Below, in pieces: positions 39,684 through 49,702 of a stretch of 64,000 bases of DNA (positions are counted from its first letter, which is position 1; every line of letters begins with the position of its first letter). Under the pieces are notes generated by a model. That model saw only the letters and a program-made list of their open reading frames with translations. It had not been told where the DNA came from and did not search any database. The translations under genes were made by a program, and so were the position numbers. The stretch covers positions 97,482 to 161,481 of the forward strand of contig JQIS01000001.1 of assembly GCA_000830175.1 (NCBI GenBank). Reading direction: 5' to 3'. Source of the stretch: Sulfurovum sp. FS08-3. GTDB lineage: Bacteria > Campylobacterota > Campylobacteria > Campylobacterales > Sulfurovaceae.

Positions 39684-40877
39684 ATGCCATTGAAACAAAA
39701 TATTTTGATTGTGGATGATGAGAAGTCAAACATTGATATTGTTTTAAATCTTTTTTCACTGACCGATACAAGTAATTACAACCTTTTTGTTGCACTTTCG
39801 GGAGAAAAAGCACTCAAAGCTGTAGAAAAAATTAAAATTGACCTCATACTTCTTGATATTATCATGCCAGGAATTGATGGATATGAGGTGTGCAGACAAC
39901 TCAAAGCCAATGAAAAAACCAAAAATATTCCTATTCTCTTTATCACTTCAAGTACCGATGAGGCTTCCATTATCAAAGCCTATAATATGGGAGCTGTTGA
40001 TTATGTCACGAAACCCTTTAGAGCTGTGGAGCTAATGGCTCGTGTCAAAATTAATCTTGAACTCCAATCAACCATTGGAGAGCTAGAAGCACTCTACACT
40101 AATCTACAAGACTCTATCGCGTATGCTGCACAAATTCAAAATGCTATTATTCCACAATCATCACTTTTTGATAAATATTTCGATGAACACTTTGTGATAT
40201 GGGAACCCAAAGATACAGTTGGAGGCGATATCTATCTCTTTGAAGAGCTAAGAAATGATGATGAGTGTTTGTTGATGGTCATTGATTGTACGGGGCATGG
40301 TGTAGCTGGAGCTTTTGTGACGATGCTTGTGAAGGCGATTGAACGAGAGATTATTGGTGCTATTGTTGCAACTCAAAATGATGTAAGTCCCGCACGAATC
40401 TTGCAATATTTCAATAAAATAATGAAGAAACTTTTGAAACAAGAGGATGCGAATACCTATGCAAATTCTGGCTTTGATGGCGGAGTTGTCTATATCAATA
40501 AAAAAGAGAAGATTTTAAGATTTGCAGGTGCTCAAATACCATTTATATATGTAGAAGATTCTAAAGTGAAAATCATTCAAGGTAATCGTCACTCCATTGG
40601 ATATAAAAAATCACAAGATGACTACCCATTTGATGAACACACCATCAATCTCACATCGCCAATCTATGGATACCTTACAACCGATGGATACATCGACCAA
40701 ACAGGTGGTGAAAATGGCTTTATGTTTGGCAAAAAAAATCTTTTGGAACTCATAGAGAGACACAAAGATAGAAGCTTTCAAATCCAAAAAGAGCTACTCA
40801 TCAACGAACTCAAAGAGTATCAAGGAAAACATGAACGCAAAGATGATATTGCTATTGTGGGGTTTAGGGTTGGGTGA
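39684..40877 (+). CDS. Response regulator with SpoIIE/PP2C-type phosphatase domain
   Basis: 397 residues. Receiver domain at 1-125 (NILIVDDEKSNIDIVLNL, phospho-acceptor Asp in LILLDIIMPGIDGYE, Lys in YVTKPFRAVEL), a short helix, then a PPM/SpoIIE-like serine phosphatase domain from about 165 (DTVGGDIYLFEE, MVIDCTGHGVAGAFVTMLV, GYLTTDGYIDQTGG, DDIAIVGFRV). Start at ATG with AGAGGA upstream rather than an earlier TTG. It follows the kinase-like gene by 34 bases and is probably the output partner of that phosphorelay, acting on an anti-sigma-antagonist type protein not present here. Confidence 0.9.
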   Translation: MPLKQNILIVDDEKSNIDIVLNLFSLTDTSNYNLFVALSGEKALKAVEKIKIDLILLDIIMPGIDGYEVCRQLKANEKTKNIPILFITSSTDEASIIKAYNMGAVDYVTKPFRAVELMARVKINLELQSTIGELEALYTNLQDSIAYAAQIQNAIIPQSSLFDKYFDEHFVIWEPKDTVGGDIYLFEELRNDDECLLMVIDCTGHGVAGAFVTMLVKAIEREIIGAIVATQNDVSPARILQYFNKIMKKLLKQEDANTYANSGFDGGVVYINKKEKILRFAGAQIPFIYVEDSKVKIIQGNRHSIGYKKSQDDYPFDEHTINLTSPIYGYLTTDGYIDQTGGENGFMFGKKNLLELIERHKDRSFQIQKELLINELKEYQGKHERKDDIAIVGFRVG

Positions 40878-40890
40878 GATCTTTAACTCC

Positions 40891-41013
40891 TTTTTATCGG
40901 AGGTGGGACTTTAGTCCCACAAAAGCTAAGATTGGGTTGTCATTAGTATTGAAGCTAATAAGTGGGACCAAAGTCCCACCTCCAAAATGCCATTGCAGGT
41001 GCGTAAGGTCGGT
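40891..41013. repeat. MITE-like palindromic element, core type C, copy 1
   Basis: A long hairpin in which each arm also carries its own small palindrome: GGAGGTGGGACTTTAGTCCC on the left and GGGACCAAAGTCCCACCTCC on the right. After the right arm follow AAAATGCCATTGCA and GTGCGTAAGGTCGGT, a diverged form of the family terminus. Lies between a plus-strand and a minus-strand gene and may serve as a two-way terminator. Confidence 0.75.
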
Positions 41014-41018
41014 TCACT

Positions 41019-41468
41019 CTACTGTTTCAACAGCCGATAGATAGTGGGAGTCGTAGCCAAATCTATCGCTTGAAATCCATCGAGATTTTCGATACTCTTA
41101 TTAGCTCCGTGTTCAACCAAAAGTCGCACCATATCCTCTCTACCTGCACTAGCACAATACATCAACGCTGTTACGCCGTTGTCGTTGGTGCTATCGAGAT
41201 CAATTCCTGCTTTGATAAGTAGCTCCACACACGCAGCACTTTGTCCAAAACAGGCATTCCACAATGCACTGTTGCCATCAATATTTTTGATTTCAAGCGA
41301 CGCTCCCGCCTCGATAAGCTCTTTGGCGATAGCATAATGAGCTTCTCTAGCGGCTTTCATAAGAGCGGAGTTGCCGTATTGTCCCACTTTATCAATAGCC
41401 TCTTTGTCATATCCGTTGGCATCAAGCCAATCCAAACTCTCGTGGCTAAACACTACACGCCCATCCAA
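41019..41468 (-). CDS. Ankyrin repeat protein
   Basis: 149 residues with three to four ankyrin repeats: GNSALMKAAREAHYAIAKEL, GNSALWNACFGQSAACVELL, GVTALMYCASAGREDMVRLL, and a short last repeat. Its ATG lies within the last codons of the upstream Tpx-like gene (16-base overlap), so the two proteins are made together. In epsilonproteobacteria and pseudomonads small ankyrin proteins accompany peroxide-related enzymes (for example AnkB with catalase), so a link with the upstream redox-fold protein is plausible but inferred. Confidence 0.85.
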   Translation of the reverse strand: MDGRVVFSHESLDWLDANGYDKEAIDKVGQYGNSALMKAAREAHYAIAKELIEAGASLEIKNIDGNSALWNACFGQSAACVELLIKAGIDLDSTNDNGVTALMYCASAGREDMVRLLVEHGANKSIENLDGFQAIDLATTPTIYRLLKQ

Positions 41469-41950
41469 TTTTCATGCGTGTGTCCCTTTTTTTTGAACTT
41501 GATAGCTTCATTTAATGCACTATCAAACGCCTCAATGTTCAATCCATCACTCAAATTGGCTACAATCTCACGGTAAACAATCTCTCCCTCTTTGTTGATG
41601 ATAAAAATCGATTGGGCACACACCTCATCGGTAGCATAGACTCCAAACTTCATGGCAAAATCGTGAAACTCTAGGGAATAAAAATCACTATCGTATGCGT
41701 TGTCAAGTGGTTGCGAGGCGATGATATAGATAAATGAACGCTCTTTGTGCTTCTCAATCACCTCCAACAGCTCCGTGCTTAAACTATCGGATTGGGGCAA
41801 TGTAATCATCGCTTGTACTTTGGGAGCCATCATCCCTATCACTTTGGTTTGACCGCTTTGCATTGTGAGCTTGACCGCTGGGGCTTCGCTACCAATTTTA
41901 CGCTCTTTTTTTTGGAGGGGGATTTCGATATTGTTGATAATGATGTGCAA
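41453..41950 (-). CDS. Thiol peroxidase (Tpx)-like protein lacking the peroxidatic cysteine
   Basis: 165 residues with Tpx-like layout: IGSEAPAVKLTMQSGQTKVI at the start, YIIASQPLDNAYDSDFYSLE in the middle and SIFIINKEGEIVYREIV near the end, which match the fold of atypical 2-Cys peroxiredoxins. Where Tpx has SxDTxVC, this protein has LPQSDSLS, with no Cys. The only Cys is in DEVCAQS. It is therefore unlikely to reduce peroxides in the usual way and may be a sensor or scaffold. It overlaps the ankyrin gene that follows. Confidence 0.75.
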   Translation of the reverse strand: MHIIINNIEIPLQKKERKIGSEAPAVKLTMQSGQTKVIGMMAPKVQAMITLPQSDSLSTELLEVIEKHKERSFIYIIASQPLDNAYDSDFYSLEFHDFAMKFGVYATDEVCAQSIFIINKEGEIVYREIVANLSDGLNIEAFDSALNEAIKFKKKGHTHENWMGV

Positions 41951-42136
41951 AACTTATCCTTTTACTCTTTTTGGTTTACTTATGCAAGTTTTGTGCCAAT
42001 ATCAATGATTGTTATCGCTTTGCAATGGTATTATCAATGAAACAAAAGTGAAAGTTATATATAATTATGATAGGCAAAGCTTTAGTGATAGGAATTTTCA
42101 AGGAGCTTTGCTGCTTGAAAAGGAGAAAGGTATTAA

Positions 42137-42655
42137 ATGAAACGAAAAGCTCTTTTTTTGGATCGAGATGGGGTGATAAATGTCGAAAAGCACTACTTGC
42201 ACACCGTAGAGGATTTTGAGTTTATCGATGGGGTTTTTGAGGCGTGTCGCTATTTTCAAATGCAAGGTTATCTTATCGTTGTTATTACCAATCAAGCAGG
42301 TATCGCCAAAGGGTACTACACCCATGAGGAGTTTAAAATCCTCAATGATTGGATGATAGGAGAGTTTAAAAAAGAGTCCATTGATATAGCCAAAGTCTAT
42401 TATTGCCCTCATCATCCCGATTTCGATGGGGAGTGTATTTGTCGTAAACCCAATGCAGGTATGATTTGGGAAGCCCAAAAAGAGTTTGCCATAGACCTTA
42501 CCCGCTCTCTTTTGGTAGGCGATAAACTAAGCGATATAGAAGCGGGTAAAAAAGCAGGGGTAGGGGAGTGCTACCTCATCTCCACAGGACACGATATCCG
42601 AGCTATTGTTTATGATAAAAAGATTGATAATCTAAGAGAGCTTATGAGTAGTTAA
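42137..42655 (+). CDS. gmhB: D-glycero-D-manno-heptose-1,7-bisphosphate 7-phosphatase
   Basis: HAD phosphatase of ADP-heptose synthesis for the lipopolysaccharide core. 172 residues. Motif [11 protein letters not shown], the GmhB-type motif [13 protein letters not shown], zinc-binding [16 protein letters not shown] with its Cys/His set, and motif [18 protein letters not shown]. Preceded by AAAGGAG. The 3' end overlaps the 3' end of the convergent folP gene by 14 bases. Other heptose genes are not near. Confidence 0.92.
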   Translation: MKRKALFLDRDGVINVEKHYLHTVEDFEFIDGVFEACRYFQMQGYLIVVITNQAGIAKGYYTHEEFKILNDWMIGEFKKESIDIAKVYYCPHHPDFDGECICRKPNAGMIWEAQKEFAIDLTRSLLVGDKLSDIEAGKKAGVGECYLISTGHDIRAIVYDKKIDNLRELMSS

Positions 42656-43784
42656 TCGCTTTATAGACTTCAAGGGCTTGTTTGTGTTCTGCTACGTCGT
42701 GGCAACGTAAAATATTGGCTCCGTTATCTAAGGCTTTGAGGTGGATTGCCAAAGTCCCTGCCAATCGATCTTCGATAGGGGTGGGGATAATGTGGTCAAT
42801 CATTGATTTGCGACTTGCGCCTATCAAAATCTCACAACCAAACTTTTGAAACTCTTGCATATTTTTAATCAATTCAATATTATGCTCCAATCGTTTGCCA
42901 AAGCCTATCCCTACATCCAAAATAATATTCTCTCTACGGAGTCCAAAATTTTCGCATATTTCGATACGACGCTCAAAAAATTCACTAATTTGGGCGACTA
43001 CATCAACGTATTGAGGATTTTCTTGCATCGTTTGGGGTGTGCCTTGCATATGCATGATGCAAAGTTTGGCTTTGTGCAGGTGGGCTAGTTCGATAATCTC
43101 TTGATTGGAAGCTCCCGTAATGTCGTTGATGATAGTAAAACCGCTATAGAGAGCGTAGCGAATGACTTTGATAGAGGTGCTATCGATACTAAAGGATACT
43201 TTTTCATAAAGTCTCTCTTTTTGAATAGCGTCGCAGATGGGTGCGATACGTCCAAACTCCTCTTCGATGGATACCAAAGGGGCGTTGGGGCGAGTCGATA
43301 CAGCACCAATATCAATAATATCCGCTCCTTGTTCTATCATCTCCATGATTTTGTGAAGGGCTTGTTTGGATTGAAAACGACTTCCCATATAAAAACTGTC
43401 ATTATTGACATTGATAACGCCCATGATTTTGGGAGGGAAACTTTTGGTATTGAGATAGGTTTTGAGTTGAAGAGCAAAATCTTTGAGTCCAAAGGGTTGT
43501 GCCATCTCTTTAGAAGAGAGGATTTCGACTTGTTTTTTATTGGCGATAAGGAGCGCATCGTAGTGACTGTTCTCATGAGTCACAACACCGCTAGGCACGG
43601 CTACTTCAGCACCGATACTTAGGGCATCTTGTTTGAGAATAGTGAGTGCGGGAGTACGCATATCGTTGATTTTGAAAAAATACAACTCCATCTTCTTGGA
43701 CATAATGTTAATCCCCGCACCCTCTACGCCCAACTCTGTGAGATACTTTTTGCTTTGAAGTGTACCAACTCGATAGATATTCAT
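42642..43784 (-). CDS. folP: Dihydropteroate synthase
   Basis: Joins p-aminobenzoate to the pterin pyrophosphate in folate synthesis; target of sulfonamides. 380 residues, about 100 more than the E. coli enzyme because of an N-terminal extension (about 1-115) seen in epsilonproteobacterial FolP. The catalytic part begins at [20 protein letters not shown] and includes [61 protein letters not shown] and [11 protein letters not shown]. Six bases separate it from metK upstream. Confidence 0.95.
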   Translation of the reverse strand: MNIYRVGTLQSKKYLTELGVEGAGINIMSKKMELYFFKINDMRTPALTILKQDALSIGAEVAVPSGVVTHENSHYDALLIANKKQVEILSSKEMAQPFGLKDFALQLKTYLNTKSFPPKIMGVINVNNDSFYMGSRFQSKQALHKIMEMIEQGADIIDIGAVSTRPNAPLVSIEEEFGRIAPICDAIQKERLYEKVSFSIDSTSIKVIRYALYSGFTIINDITGASNQEIIELAHLHKAKLCIMHMQGTPQTMQENPQYVDVVAQISEFFERRIEICENFGLRRENIILDVGIGFGKRLEHNIELIKNMQEFQKFGCEILIGASRKSMIDHIIPTPIEDRLAGTLAIHLKALDNGANILRCHDVAEHKQALEVYKAINYS

Positions 43785-43790
43785 TGATAA

Positions 43791-44948
43791 CTACAATCCT
43801 AGATAGTTCTTGATAGCATCAACTTTATCGGTTCTTTCCCATGTAAAATCCTCGTCCTCTCGTCCAAAATGTCCATAAGCAGCCGTTTTGCGATAGATGG
43901 GTCGAAGCAAATCAAGTGTTTGCATGATTCCTTTTGGCGTAAGGTCAAAAAGTGCTTCCACGCATTGCGTAAGAACTTTTTCATCAATATCGGATGTACC
44001 GTGCGTATCAACCAAAATGGATACAGGTTTAGCCACTCCAATGGCGTAAGCTATCTGAATGGTTACTTTTGTAGCAACTCCTGCGGCGACTAGGTTTTTG
44101 GCTACGTATCGTCCTGCATAAGCACCGCTTCGATCGACTTTGGAGGGGTCTTTGCCACTAAAAGCACCGCCGCCGTGTGGACAACTTCCGCCATAGGTAT
44201 CCACAATAATCTTTCGTCCCGTAAGCCCCGCATCGCCTTGAGGACCACCGATGACAAAACGCCCTGTAGGATTGATATGATAGATGGTATTGGGAGTAAT
44301 CATATCGCTTGGCAATACGGCAAGTATGACATCTTTCATTACAGCCTCTTTGAGTGCCTCTAGCGATACTTCGGGATGGTGTTGAGTCGAAATAACGACG
44401 GTATCAATGAAAAGGGGTTTATCATCGACGTATCTCACGCTCACTTGGGCTTTGCCGTCGGGGCGTAAAAAGGGAATCGTACCATCTTTGCGTACTTTGG
44501 CAAGACGTGCGGTTAATTTATGAGCCAATGAAATAGGCAAAGGCATCAATTCGGGTGTTTCACTGCACGCAAAACCAAACATCAAACCTTGATCTCCCGC
44601 ACCAATCTCGCCTGAGGCTTGATCGACTCCTTGATTAATATCAGGACTTTGTTCGCCTACGCCGTTGAGTACTCCCGCACTTCGATAATCAAAACCGTAA
44701 CTTGCATCGGTATAACCAATCTCTCGCACTACCTCTCTGGCAATATCTTGCATGGGGGCGTAGGTGTGGGTTTTGAGTTCCCCCGCAATGATACAAAAAC
44801 CGTTGCTAAGGAGTGTCTCACACGCTACTCTTGCGTTTTTGTCGTGGGCGATGATGTAATCAAGAATGGCATCGGAGATTTGATCTGCCATCTTATCGGG
44901 ATGTCCCTCTGTAACGGACTCGCTTGTAAAAATATACTCTTTAGACAT
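43791..44948 (-). CDS. metK: S-adenosylmethionine synthetase
   Basis: Makes S-adenosylmethionine from methionine and ATP. 385 residues. Signatures [20 protein letters not shown] at the N-terminus, [15 protein letters not shown], and [20 protein letters not shown] are complete. No SAM riboswitch was recognised in the 60 bases upstream; the ATG follows AAAGAGGTCACAC. Confidence 0.97.
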   Translation of the reverse strand: MSKEYIFTSESVTEGHPDKMADQISDAILDYIIAHDKNARVACETLLSNGFCIIAGELKTHTYAPMQDIAREVVREIGYTDASYGFDYRSAGVLNGVGEQSPDINQGVDQASGEIGAGDQGLMFGFACSETPELMPLPISLAHKLTARLAKVRKDGTIPFLRPDGKAQVSVRYVDDKPLFIDTVVISTQHHPEVSLEALKEAVMKDVILAVLPSDMITPNTIYHINPTGRFVIGGPQGDAGLTGRKIIVDTYGGSCPHGGGAFSGKDPSKVDRSGAYAGRYVAKNLVAAGVATKVTIQIAYAIGVAKPVSILVDTHGTSDIDEKVLTQCVEALFDLTPKGIMQTLDLLRPIYRKTAAYGHFGREDEDFTWERTDKVDAIKNYLGL

Positions 44949-45008
44949 TGTGTGACCTCTTTGAAAAATAATTGTATTAGTTTACACAAAAATTATAAAA
45001 ATAAGTTG

Positions 45009-45303
45009 TTAGAAGATGTGCAAAGCCAACCATATTGTACCCTCTTCTACCGATTCTACACTGTGTTGTGTTTGGGATGGGATAAAAAGAGACTCCCCTT
45101 TTTTGAGTATTTTTTCCTCATCTTCAATCTTAAGCAAAGCACTTCCTTGAATAATCACTACCCACTCATCCCTCTTCTTGGATACAAGTAAGAGGTTGGA
45201 GGGAGTTGGAGCTAACGATACGGATGAGTTTAATATTTTTATGTTCCAATAATGTAGTGAAGATTTCGCCCTCTTTTGGGATTGCGGTATCAAAAAGATT
45301 CAT
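45009..45303 (-). pseudogene. Cupin domain protein with a frameshift
   Basis: Starting at the ATG directly after the ribE stop, the frame reads MNLFDTAIPKEGEIFTTLLE, then HKNIKLIRIVSS, which is the usual N-terminus of small cupins in this group. It runs to a stop after about 45 codons. The rest of the cupin (DEWVVIIQGSALLKIEDEEK, KKGESLFIPSQTQHSVES, TIWLALHIF) is in the +1 frame from about base 45210 onward. One surplus base near TCCAACTCC, probably an A, would restore a protein of about 97 residues. Sequencing error or true inactivation cannot be separated here. Confidence 0.75.
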
Positions 45304-45924
45304 CTAGTAGCCCATAGAGATAGCATCAATATCGCTCCAATCCAAAGATTTTTTGGGGTTTAGGCGACGCACTAAAATATGCTCCAAATACCTCGCAAAG
45401 AGGTCGGTTTCGATATTGACTTTGGTGCCTTTGGTGTAGTGGCGTATGAGCGTTTGATTGAGGGTGTGGGGTATGATGGTGAGTCTAAAGCTTCTATCAT
45501 AGACATCGTTTACCGTTAGGCTTACTCCATCAATCGCAATAGAGCCTTTGGGAACAATATAGGTGGTGTATTGAGGCTCCACACCGATAATGTAATCGAC
45601 ACCATTGGTACGTTTGGTGATGCTTAATACCTCCCCGATACAATCAATATGCCCTTGGAGAATATGCCCCTCAAATCTATCGCTTAGTTGCATAGCAGGT
45701 TCGATGTGTACCTCTCCTTTGAGTTTGCTTTCATCTATAATGGAGCGTGTCTCATCGGCTAGTTCAAGTTCAAAGCCTTCAGGGTGGGTTTTGATAACGG
45801 TTAAACAAATACCGTTTACGGCGATACTGTCACCTATCTTGGCGGGGTGTTTGGAGGAAATGGAGAGGATATTGTTGCGATACCCCTTGACTCTACCAAT
45901 CTCTCGAATAAGTCCTGTAAACAT
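45304..45924 (-). CDS. ribE: Riboflavin synthase, alpha chain
   Basis: Forms riboflavin from two molecules of 6,7-dimethyl-8-ribityllumazine. 206 residues made of two similar lumazine-binding repeats: MFTGLIREIGRVKGYR ... SIAVNGICLTVI and ILQGHIDCIGEVLSI ... GSIAIDGVSLTVNDV. Both repeats carry the conserved GDSIAVNG/GSIAIDG element. The TAG stop is followed immediately by the ATG of the cupin gene, so they form one transcript. Symbol usage differs between species (ribE or ribC). Confidence 0.95.
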   Translation of the reverse strand: MFTGLIREIGRVKGYRNNILSISSKHPAKIGDSIAVNGICLTVIKTHPEGFELELADETRSIIDESKLKGEVHIEPAMQLSDRFEGHILQGHIDCIGEVLSITKRTNGVDYIIGVEPQYTTYIVPKGSIAIDGVSLTVNDVYDRSFRLTIIPHTLNQTLIRHYTKGTKVNIETDLFARYLEHILVRRLNPKKSLDWSDIDAISMGY

Positions 45925-45955
45925 TCTTTTTCCTAAGGATTTAAATGGGTTTAAT

Positions 45956-46117
45956 TGACTTTACGCACTTTTATCGGAAGTGGGACTTTAGTCCCACCAA
46001 AAGCTAAGATTTGGTTGTCGTTACTATACAAAGCCAATAAGTGGGACTGAAGTCCCACCTCCGAAATGCCATTGCATCTGCATATTTTACAAATAGAGTA
46101 TAGGTGCGTAATATCAG
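45956..46117. repeat. MITE-like palindromic element, core type C, copy 2
   Basis: Starts TGACTTTACGCAC and ends GTGCGTAATATCAG, so both family termini are present. The interior has GGAAGTGGGACTTTAGTCCC and GGGACTGAAGTCCCACCTCC arms, then ATGCCATTGCATCTGCATAT and TACAAATAGAGTATAG. Much like the copy at 59406-59570. It fills the space between ribE and the CPBP gene, both on the minus strand. Confidence 0.8.
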
Positions 46118-46146
46118 GTTTAATTATAGCCAAAATCCAAATAGAG

Positions 46147-46798
46147 TTAGTTAAACCACAACATATCGGTATAGATATGTCCAATAATAAGAGGAATAAG
46201 ATTGCGAGTTGTTAAAAATACAATAGCCATAAAGAGTCCCACAATGTAGGTAGCACTTAAATTTACCCAACCGTTTTCCCAATGGGGCAAAGCAAAAAAA
46301 GAGAGGTGAGAGAATCAAAAAGAGGATATCGGGTCGGCTGTAGTAGCGAGAAAGTTTATAGACAAGCCCACGATAAAACTCCTCTACAATTCCCGCACTT
46401 AAACTAAAATAAAAAGTTACAAGAAACTTCAACACTCCACTTTGGGGTATCACAGTCTCATACTCAAAGATGGGTTCAAAGATAAAAATTTTTTCAAAAT
46501 AGAGATGGCTTAATTGATAGACCAAAAAGATAGTAGGTGCTAAAATCACCGATACAAAGAGAACCAACGTGATACTTTTAATCTCAAAAATCCTTTGGGT
46601 TATCCCAATATCGGAGAGTTTGAGGTCACAATAGTGCCTTGATGCCATAAAGATACCCAAAGGCAAAACAATCCATGTAAGCAACTCAAAACTCCAATAG
46701 AGTAGAGGGCTAGAGTATATTTGGGCATTAACAAAACCATTGACGAGCAAAGGAGCAATGGCAACGGATAAAATAAGGATGAGTTTTGTGTGTGGCAT
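46147..46798 (-). pseudogene. CPBP family membrane protease, frameshifted in a T7 run
   Basis: A membrane protein with about six helices from MPHTKLILILSVAIAPLLVN onward. The CPBP/Abi motif EEFYRG is intact (SAGIVEEFYRGLVYKL). After LILSPLFF the frame passes through seven T (A7 at about 46293-46299 on the plus strand) and goes wrong. With six T it continues ALPHWENGWVNLSATYIVGL, then LTTRNLIPLIIGHIYTDMLW, giving the second and third CPBP motifs and a stop at 46147. As given, the product would end with unrelated residues at 46151. Start by AAAGGAG upstream. Confidence 0.75.
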
Positions 46799-46965
46799 GA
46801 ATACTCCTTTATCGGTAGTGTAAGGATGTTGTTTGAGAAGAGGATGTGGGAGAATTTGGAAAAATTTTATTAAGAATATTTTAACACTATTTGGCTTCAA
46901 AAGCGATAAGTCACCGATTTAAAGTACAAAAAATGTTACTTTAGGGAACTTCTAAATAAATTTTG

Positions 46966-46973
46966 GATAAAAT
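46966..46973 (+). promoter_or_regulatory. Possible secA promoter -10
   Basis: GATAAAAT preceded by TTTG, 39 bases before the secA ATG, in an AT-rich stretch. It resembles an extended -10; no -35 was recognised. Confidence 0.3.
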
Positions 46974-47011
46974 CTATCACAAAAATTTAATTGGATAGGC
47001 TGCAAAAGACA

Positions 47012-49702
47012 ATGATTAAAAAGATACTTAATATTTTTGGTTCCCAAAACGATAGAATCCTCAAAAAATACAGCAAAAAAGTTAAACAAATCAACAAACT
47101 TGAGCCTCACTACGAAAGCCTTAGTGATGATGAGCTTAAAAGTGCTTTTCGTGCGTTGCGTGATGAGGTAAGAAGTGAGAAAAAAGGAGTTGATGAGGCT
47201 TTGGTGGACTCTTTTGCAATCACACGAGAGGCAAGCAAACGAGTATTGGGAATGCGACACTTTGATGTGCAACTCATTGGGGGTATGGTACTTCACGATA
47301 GCAATATAGCCGAGATGAAGACGGGTGAGGGTAAAACGCTTGTGGCTACATTGGCGGTAGTGCTTAATGCTATGACCAACCAAGGGGTACACATTGTCAC
47401 CGTCAATGACTATCTTGCCTCAAGGGATGCTGCACAAATGGGTGTATTGTATGAGTTTTTGGGCTATAGCGTGGGGTGTATCACGAGCAATATGCGTGAT
47501 GAATCAATCAAAAAAGCCCAATACGATGCCGATATTACGTATGGTACCAACAATGAGTTTGGATTTGATTATTTGCGTGACAATATGAAGATACGAGCCT
47601 CTCAAAAGGTTCAACGAGGTCACAACTTTGCGATTGTCGATGAGGTCGATTCTATTTTGATTGATGAAGCTAGAACGCCGCTTATTATTTCAGGAGCGGT
47701 GCAACGAGAAACCCAAGACTACTTCAAAGCCAATCAAGTAGCACTCAAGCTTATCAAAGGGGAACGCCACGATATTCGTGAAGTCATGAAGTCACCCAAC
47801 CCTAATCCAGAGCTTGTCAAGATCATTGAAGCACTCAAAAACGATATGCAATCCTCGACGCAAAAGTATATTATGACGGGTGATTTTGTTGTTGATGAGA
47901 AAGATAGAACGATTATTATGACCGAAGAGGGACTTCAAAAGGCACAAGATCTCTTCGAGGTGGACAATCTCTATTCACTCGAAAATGCTAAACTCTCACA
48001 CCATTTGGATCAAGCCCTCAAAGCACACTATCTCTTTGAAAAAGATGTGCAGTATGTGGTGCGTGATGGTGAAGTCATTATCGTCGATGAGTTTACGGGG
48101 CGACTTAGTGAGGGGCGACGCTACAGTGAGGGACTCCATCAAGCCATTGAGGCAAAAGAGGGTGTGGTACTCCAAGAAGAGTCTCAAACCCTTGCCGAGA
48201 TTACCTACCAAAACTACTTTCGACAATACGCCAAACTAGCAGGTATGACAGGTACAGCCCAAACCGAAGCGACAGAGTTTGCTCAAATCTACAACCTTGA
48301 TGTTATCTCTATCCCTACCAATATCCCCATAGCAAGAGCCGATTACAACGACCTTATTTATGGAACAGAACGGGAAAAGCTTGATGCCGTGGTGCGTAAA
48401 GTCAAAGAGTTGCATGCCAAAAAACAACCCGTATTGATTGGTACGGCTTCGATTGAAAAGAGTGAGCTTATCCATGCACGACTCAAAAAAGAGAAAATCA
48501 AACACAGTGTCCTTAACGCCAAAAATCACGAACAAGAGGCGCAAATCATCAAAGATGCGGGTAATATCGGAGCGGTAACAGTAGCTACCAATATGGCAGG
48601 ACGTGGGGTTGATATTAAGATTGATGATGAAGTACGAGCGTTGGGCGGACTCTTTATTTTGGGGACGGAACGACACGAAAGCCGACGTATCGACAACCAG
48701 CTTAGAGGACGAAGCGGACGACAAGGCGACCCTGGAGCGTCGCAATTTTATCTCTCATTGGATGATAATTTGTTGCGGATTTTTGGTGGGGAGCGTATCA
48801 AGAGCATAATGGATCGTTTGGGAGTAGAAGAGGGGGAGTATATTGATTCCAAAATCGTAACCCGAAGTGTCGAAAAAGCACAAAAAAAAGTAGAGAATAT
48901 GCACTATGAATCACGTAAAAATATTCTTGAGTACGACGATGTGGCCAACCATCAACGAAAAGCCATTTACAACTTTAGAAATATGCTTTTAGATCCCAAC
49001 TTTGATGTAAGTCAAAGAATAGCCGAAAACCGTGAGGAGTATATTGCGCATCTGCTTCATGAATCGGAGATTATTGATGGGATGCCCCAAGAGGATTTTA
49101 ATCTCGAAAAACTAAGAGATCTTATTGTCGAAAACCTCAATCTTGATATTCCCCTAAATGCTTTTGAGGGCAAAGATGTGAGCGAACTTAATGCCTTTGT
49201 GAACCAAGCCGTTACCAACGTTTATGAGCTTAAAATGGGGCGTTTTGATGTGCCAATACGTCACGATATTGAGTCTGAGATTTACCTAAGCGTTCTTGAC
49301 CCTGAGTGGAGAGAGCATCTTTATGAGATGGATGTACTCAAAACGGGAATAGGTTTGCGTGGCTACAACCAAAAAGACCCCCTTACGGAGTACAAGCAAG
49401 AGAGTTATCATCTCTTTACAGCTTTGATTCAACGTATCAAATTTGAAGCGGTTAAGAAGTTGCAAATCGTTCACATTCAATTTGACAACGAAGAGGATTT
49501 ACAAGAGCAACTCGAAAAGATGAAAGATGAACTCGAAATCGAAATGGATAAGGTAATCCAAAGCGATGCCCAATCCTCCAAATCATCTCCTCAAGTAGGT
49601 GGCAAAAAAACCAAACGCAACGAATTGTGTCCTTGTGGAAGTGGCAAAAAATACAAGCAGTGTTGCGGTAAAAGCGGGCCTAAAAAAGGGCTTCTCGCCT
49701 AA
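47012..49702 (+). CDS. secA: Preprotein translocase subunit SecA
   Basis: ATPase motor of the Sec pathway at the inner membrane. About 896 residues. Walker [15 protein letters not shown], Walker B region [53 protein letters not shown], and [20 protein letters not shown] are all present. The C-terminus has the zinc-binding SEC-C motif [17 protein letters not shown], which binds SecB and lipids. The ATG before [12 protein letters not shown] is chosen over a TTG seven codons upstream. It overlaps the next gene by one base (TAATG). Confidence 0.97.
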   Translation: MIKKILNIFGSQNDRILKKYSKKVKQINKLEPHYESLSDDELKSAFRALRDEVRSEKKGVDEALVDSFAITREASKRVLGMRHFDVQLIGGMVLHDSNIAEMKTGEGKTLVATLAVVLNAMTNQGVHIVTVNDYLASRDAAQMGVLYEFLGYSVGCITSNMRDESIKKAQYDADITYGTNNEFGFDYLRDNMKIRASQKVQRGHNFAIVDEVDSILIDEARTPLIISGAVQRETQDYFKANQVALKLIKGERHDIREVMKSPNPNPELVKIIEALKNDMQSSTQKYIMTGDFVVDEKDRTIIMTEEGLQKAQDLFEVDNLYSLENAKLSHHLDQALKAHYLFEKDVQYVVRDGEVIIVDEFTGRLSEGRRYSEGLHQAIEAKEGVVLQEESQTLAEITYQNYFRQYAKLAGMTGTAQTEATEFAQIYNLDVISIPTNIPIARADYNDLIYGTEREKLDAVVRKVKELHAKKQPVLIGTASIEKSELIHARLKKEKIKHSVLNAKNHEQEAQIIKDAGNIGAVTVATNMAGRGVDIKIDDEVRALGGLFILGTERHESRRIDNQLRGRSGRQGDPGASQFYLSLDDNLLRIFGGERIKSIMDRLGVEEGEYIDSKIVTRSVEKAQKKVENMHYESRKNILEYDDVANHQRKAIYNFRNMLLDPNFDVSQRIAENREEYIAHLLHESEIIDGMPQEDFNLEKLRDLIVENLNLDIPLNAFEGKDVSELNAFVNQAVTNVYELKMGRFDVPIRHDIESEIYLSVLDPEWREHLYEMDVLKTGIGLRGYNQKDPLTEYKQESYHLFTALIQRIKFEAVKKLQIVHIQFDNEEDLQEQLEKMKDELEIEMDKVIQSDAQSSKSSPQVGGKKTKRNELCPCGSGKKYKQCCGKSGPKKGLLA

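Noticed and set aside
44949-45008. SAM riboswitch before metK
   Set aside because: The stretch is only 60 bases and AT-rich, with no recognisable riboswitch helices.
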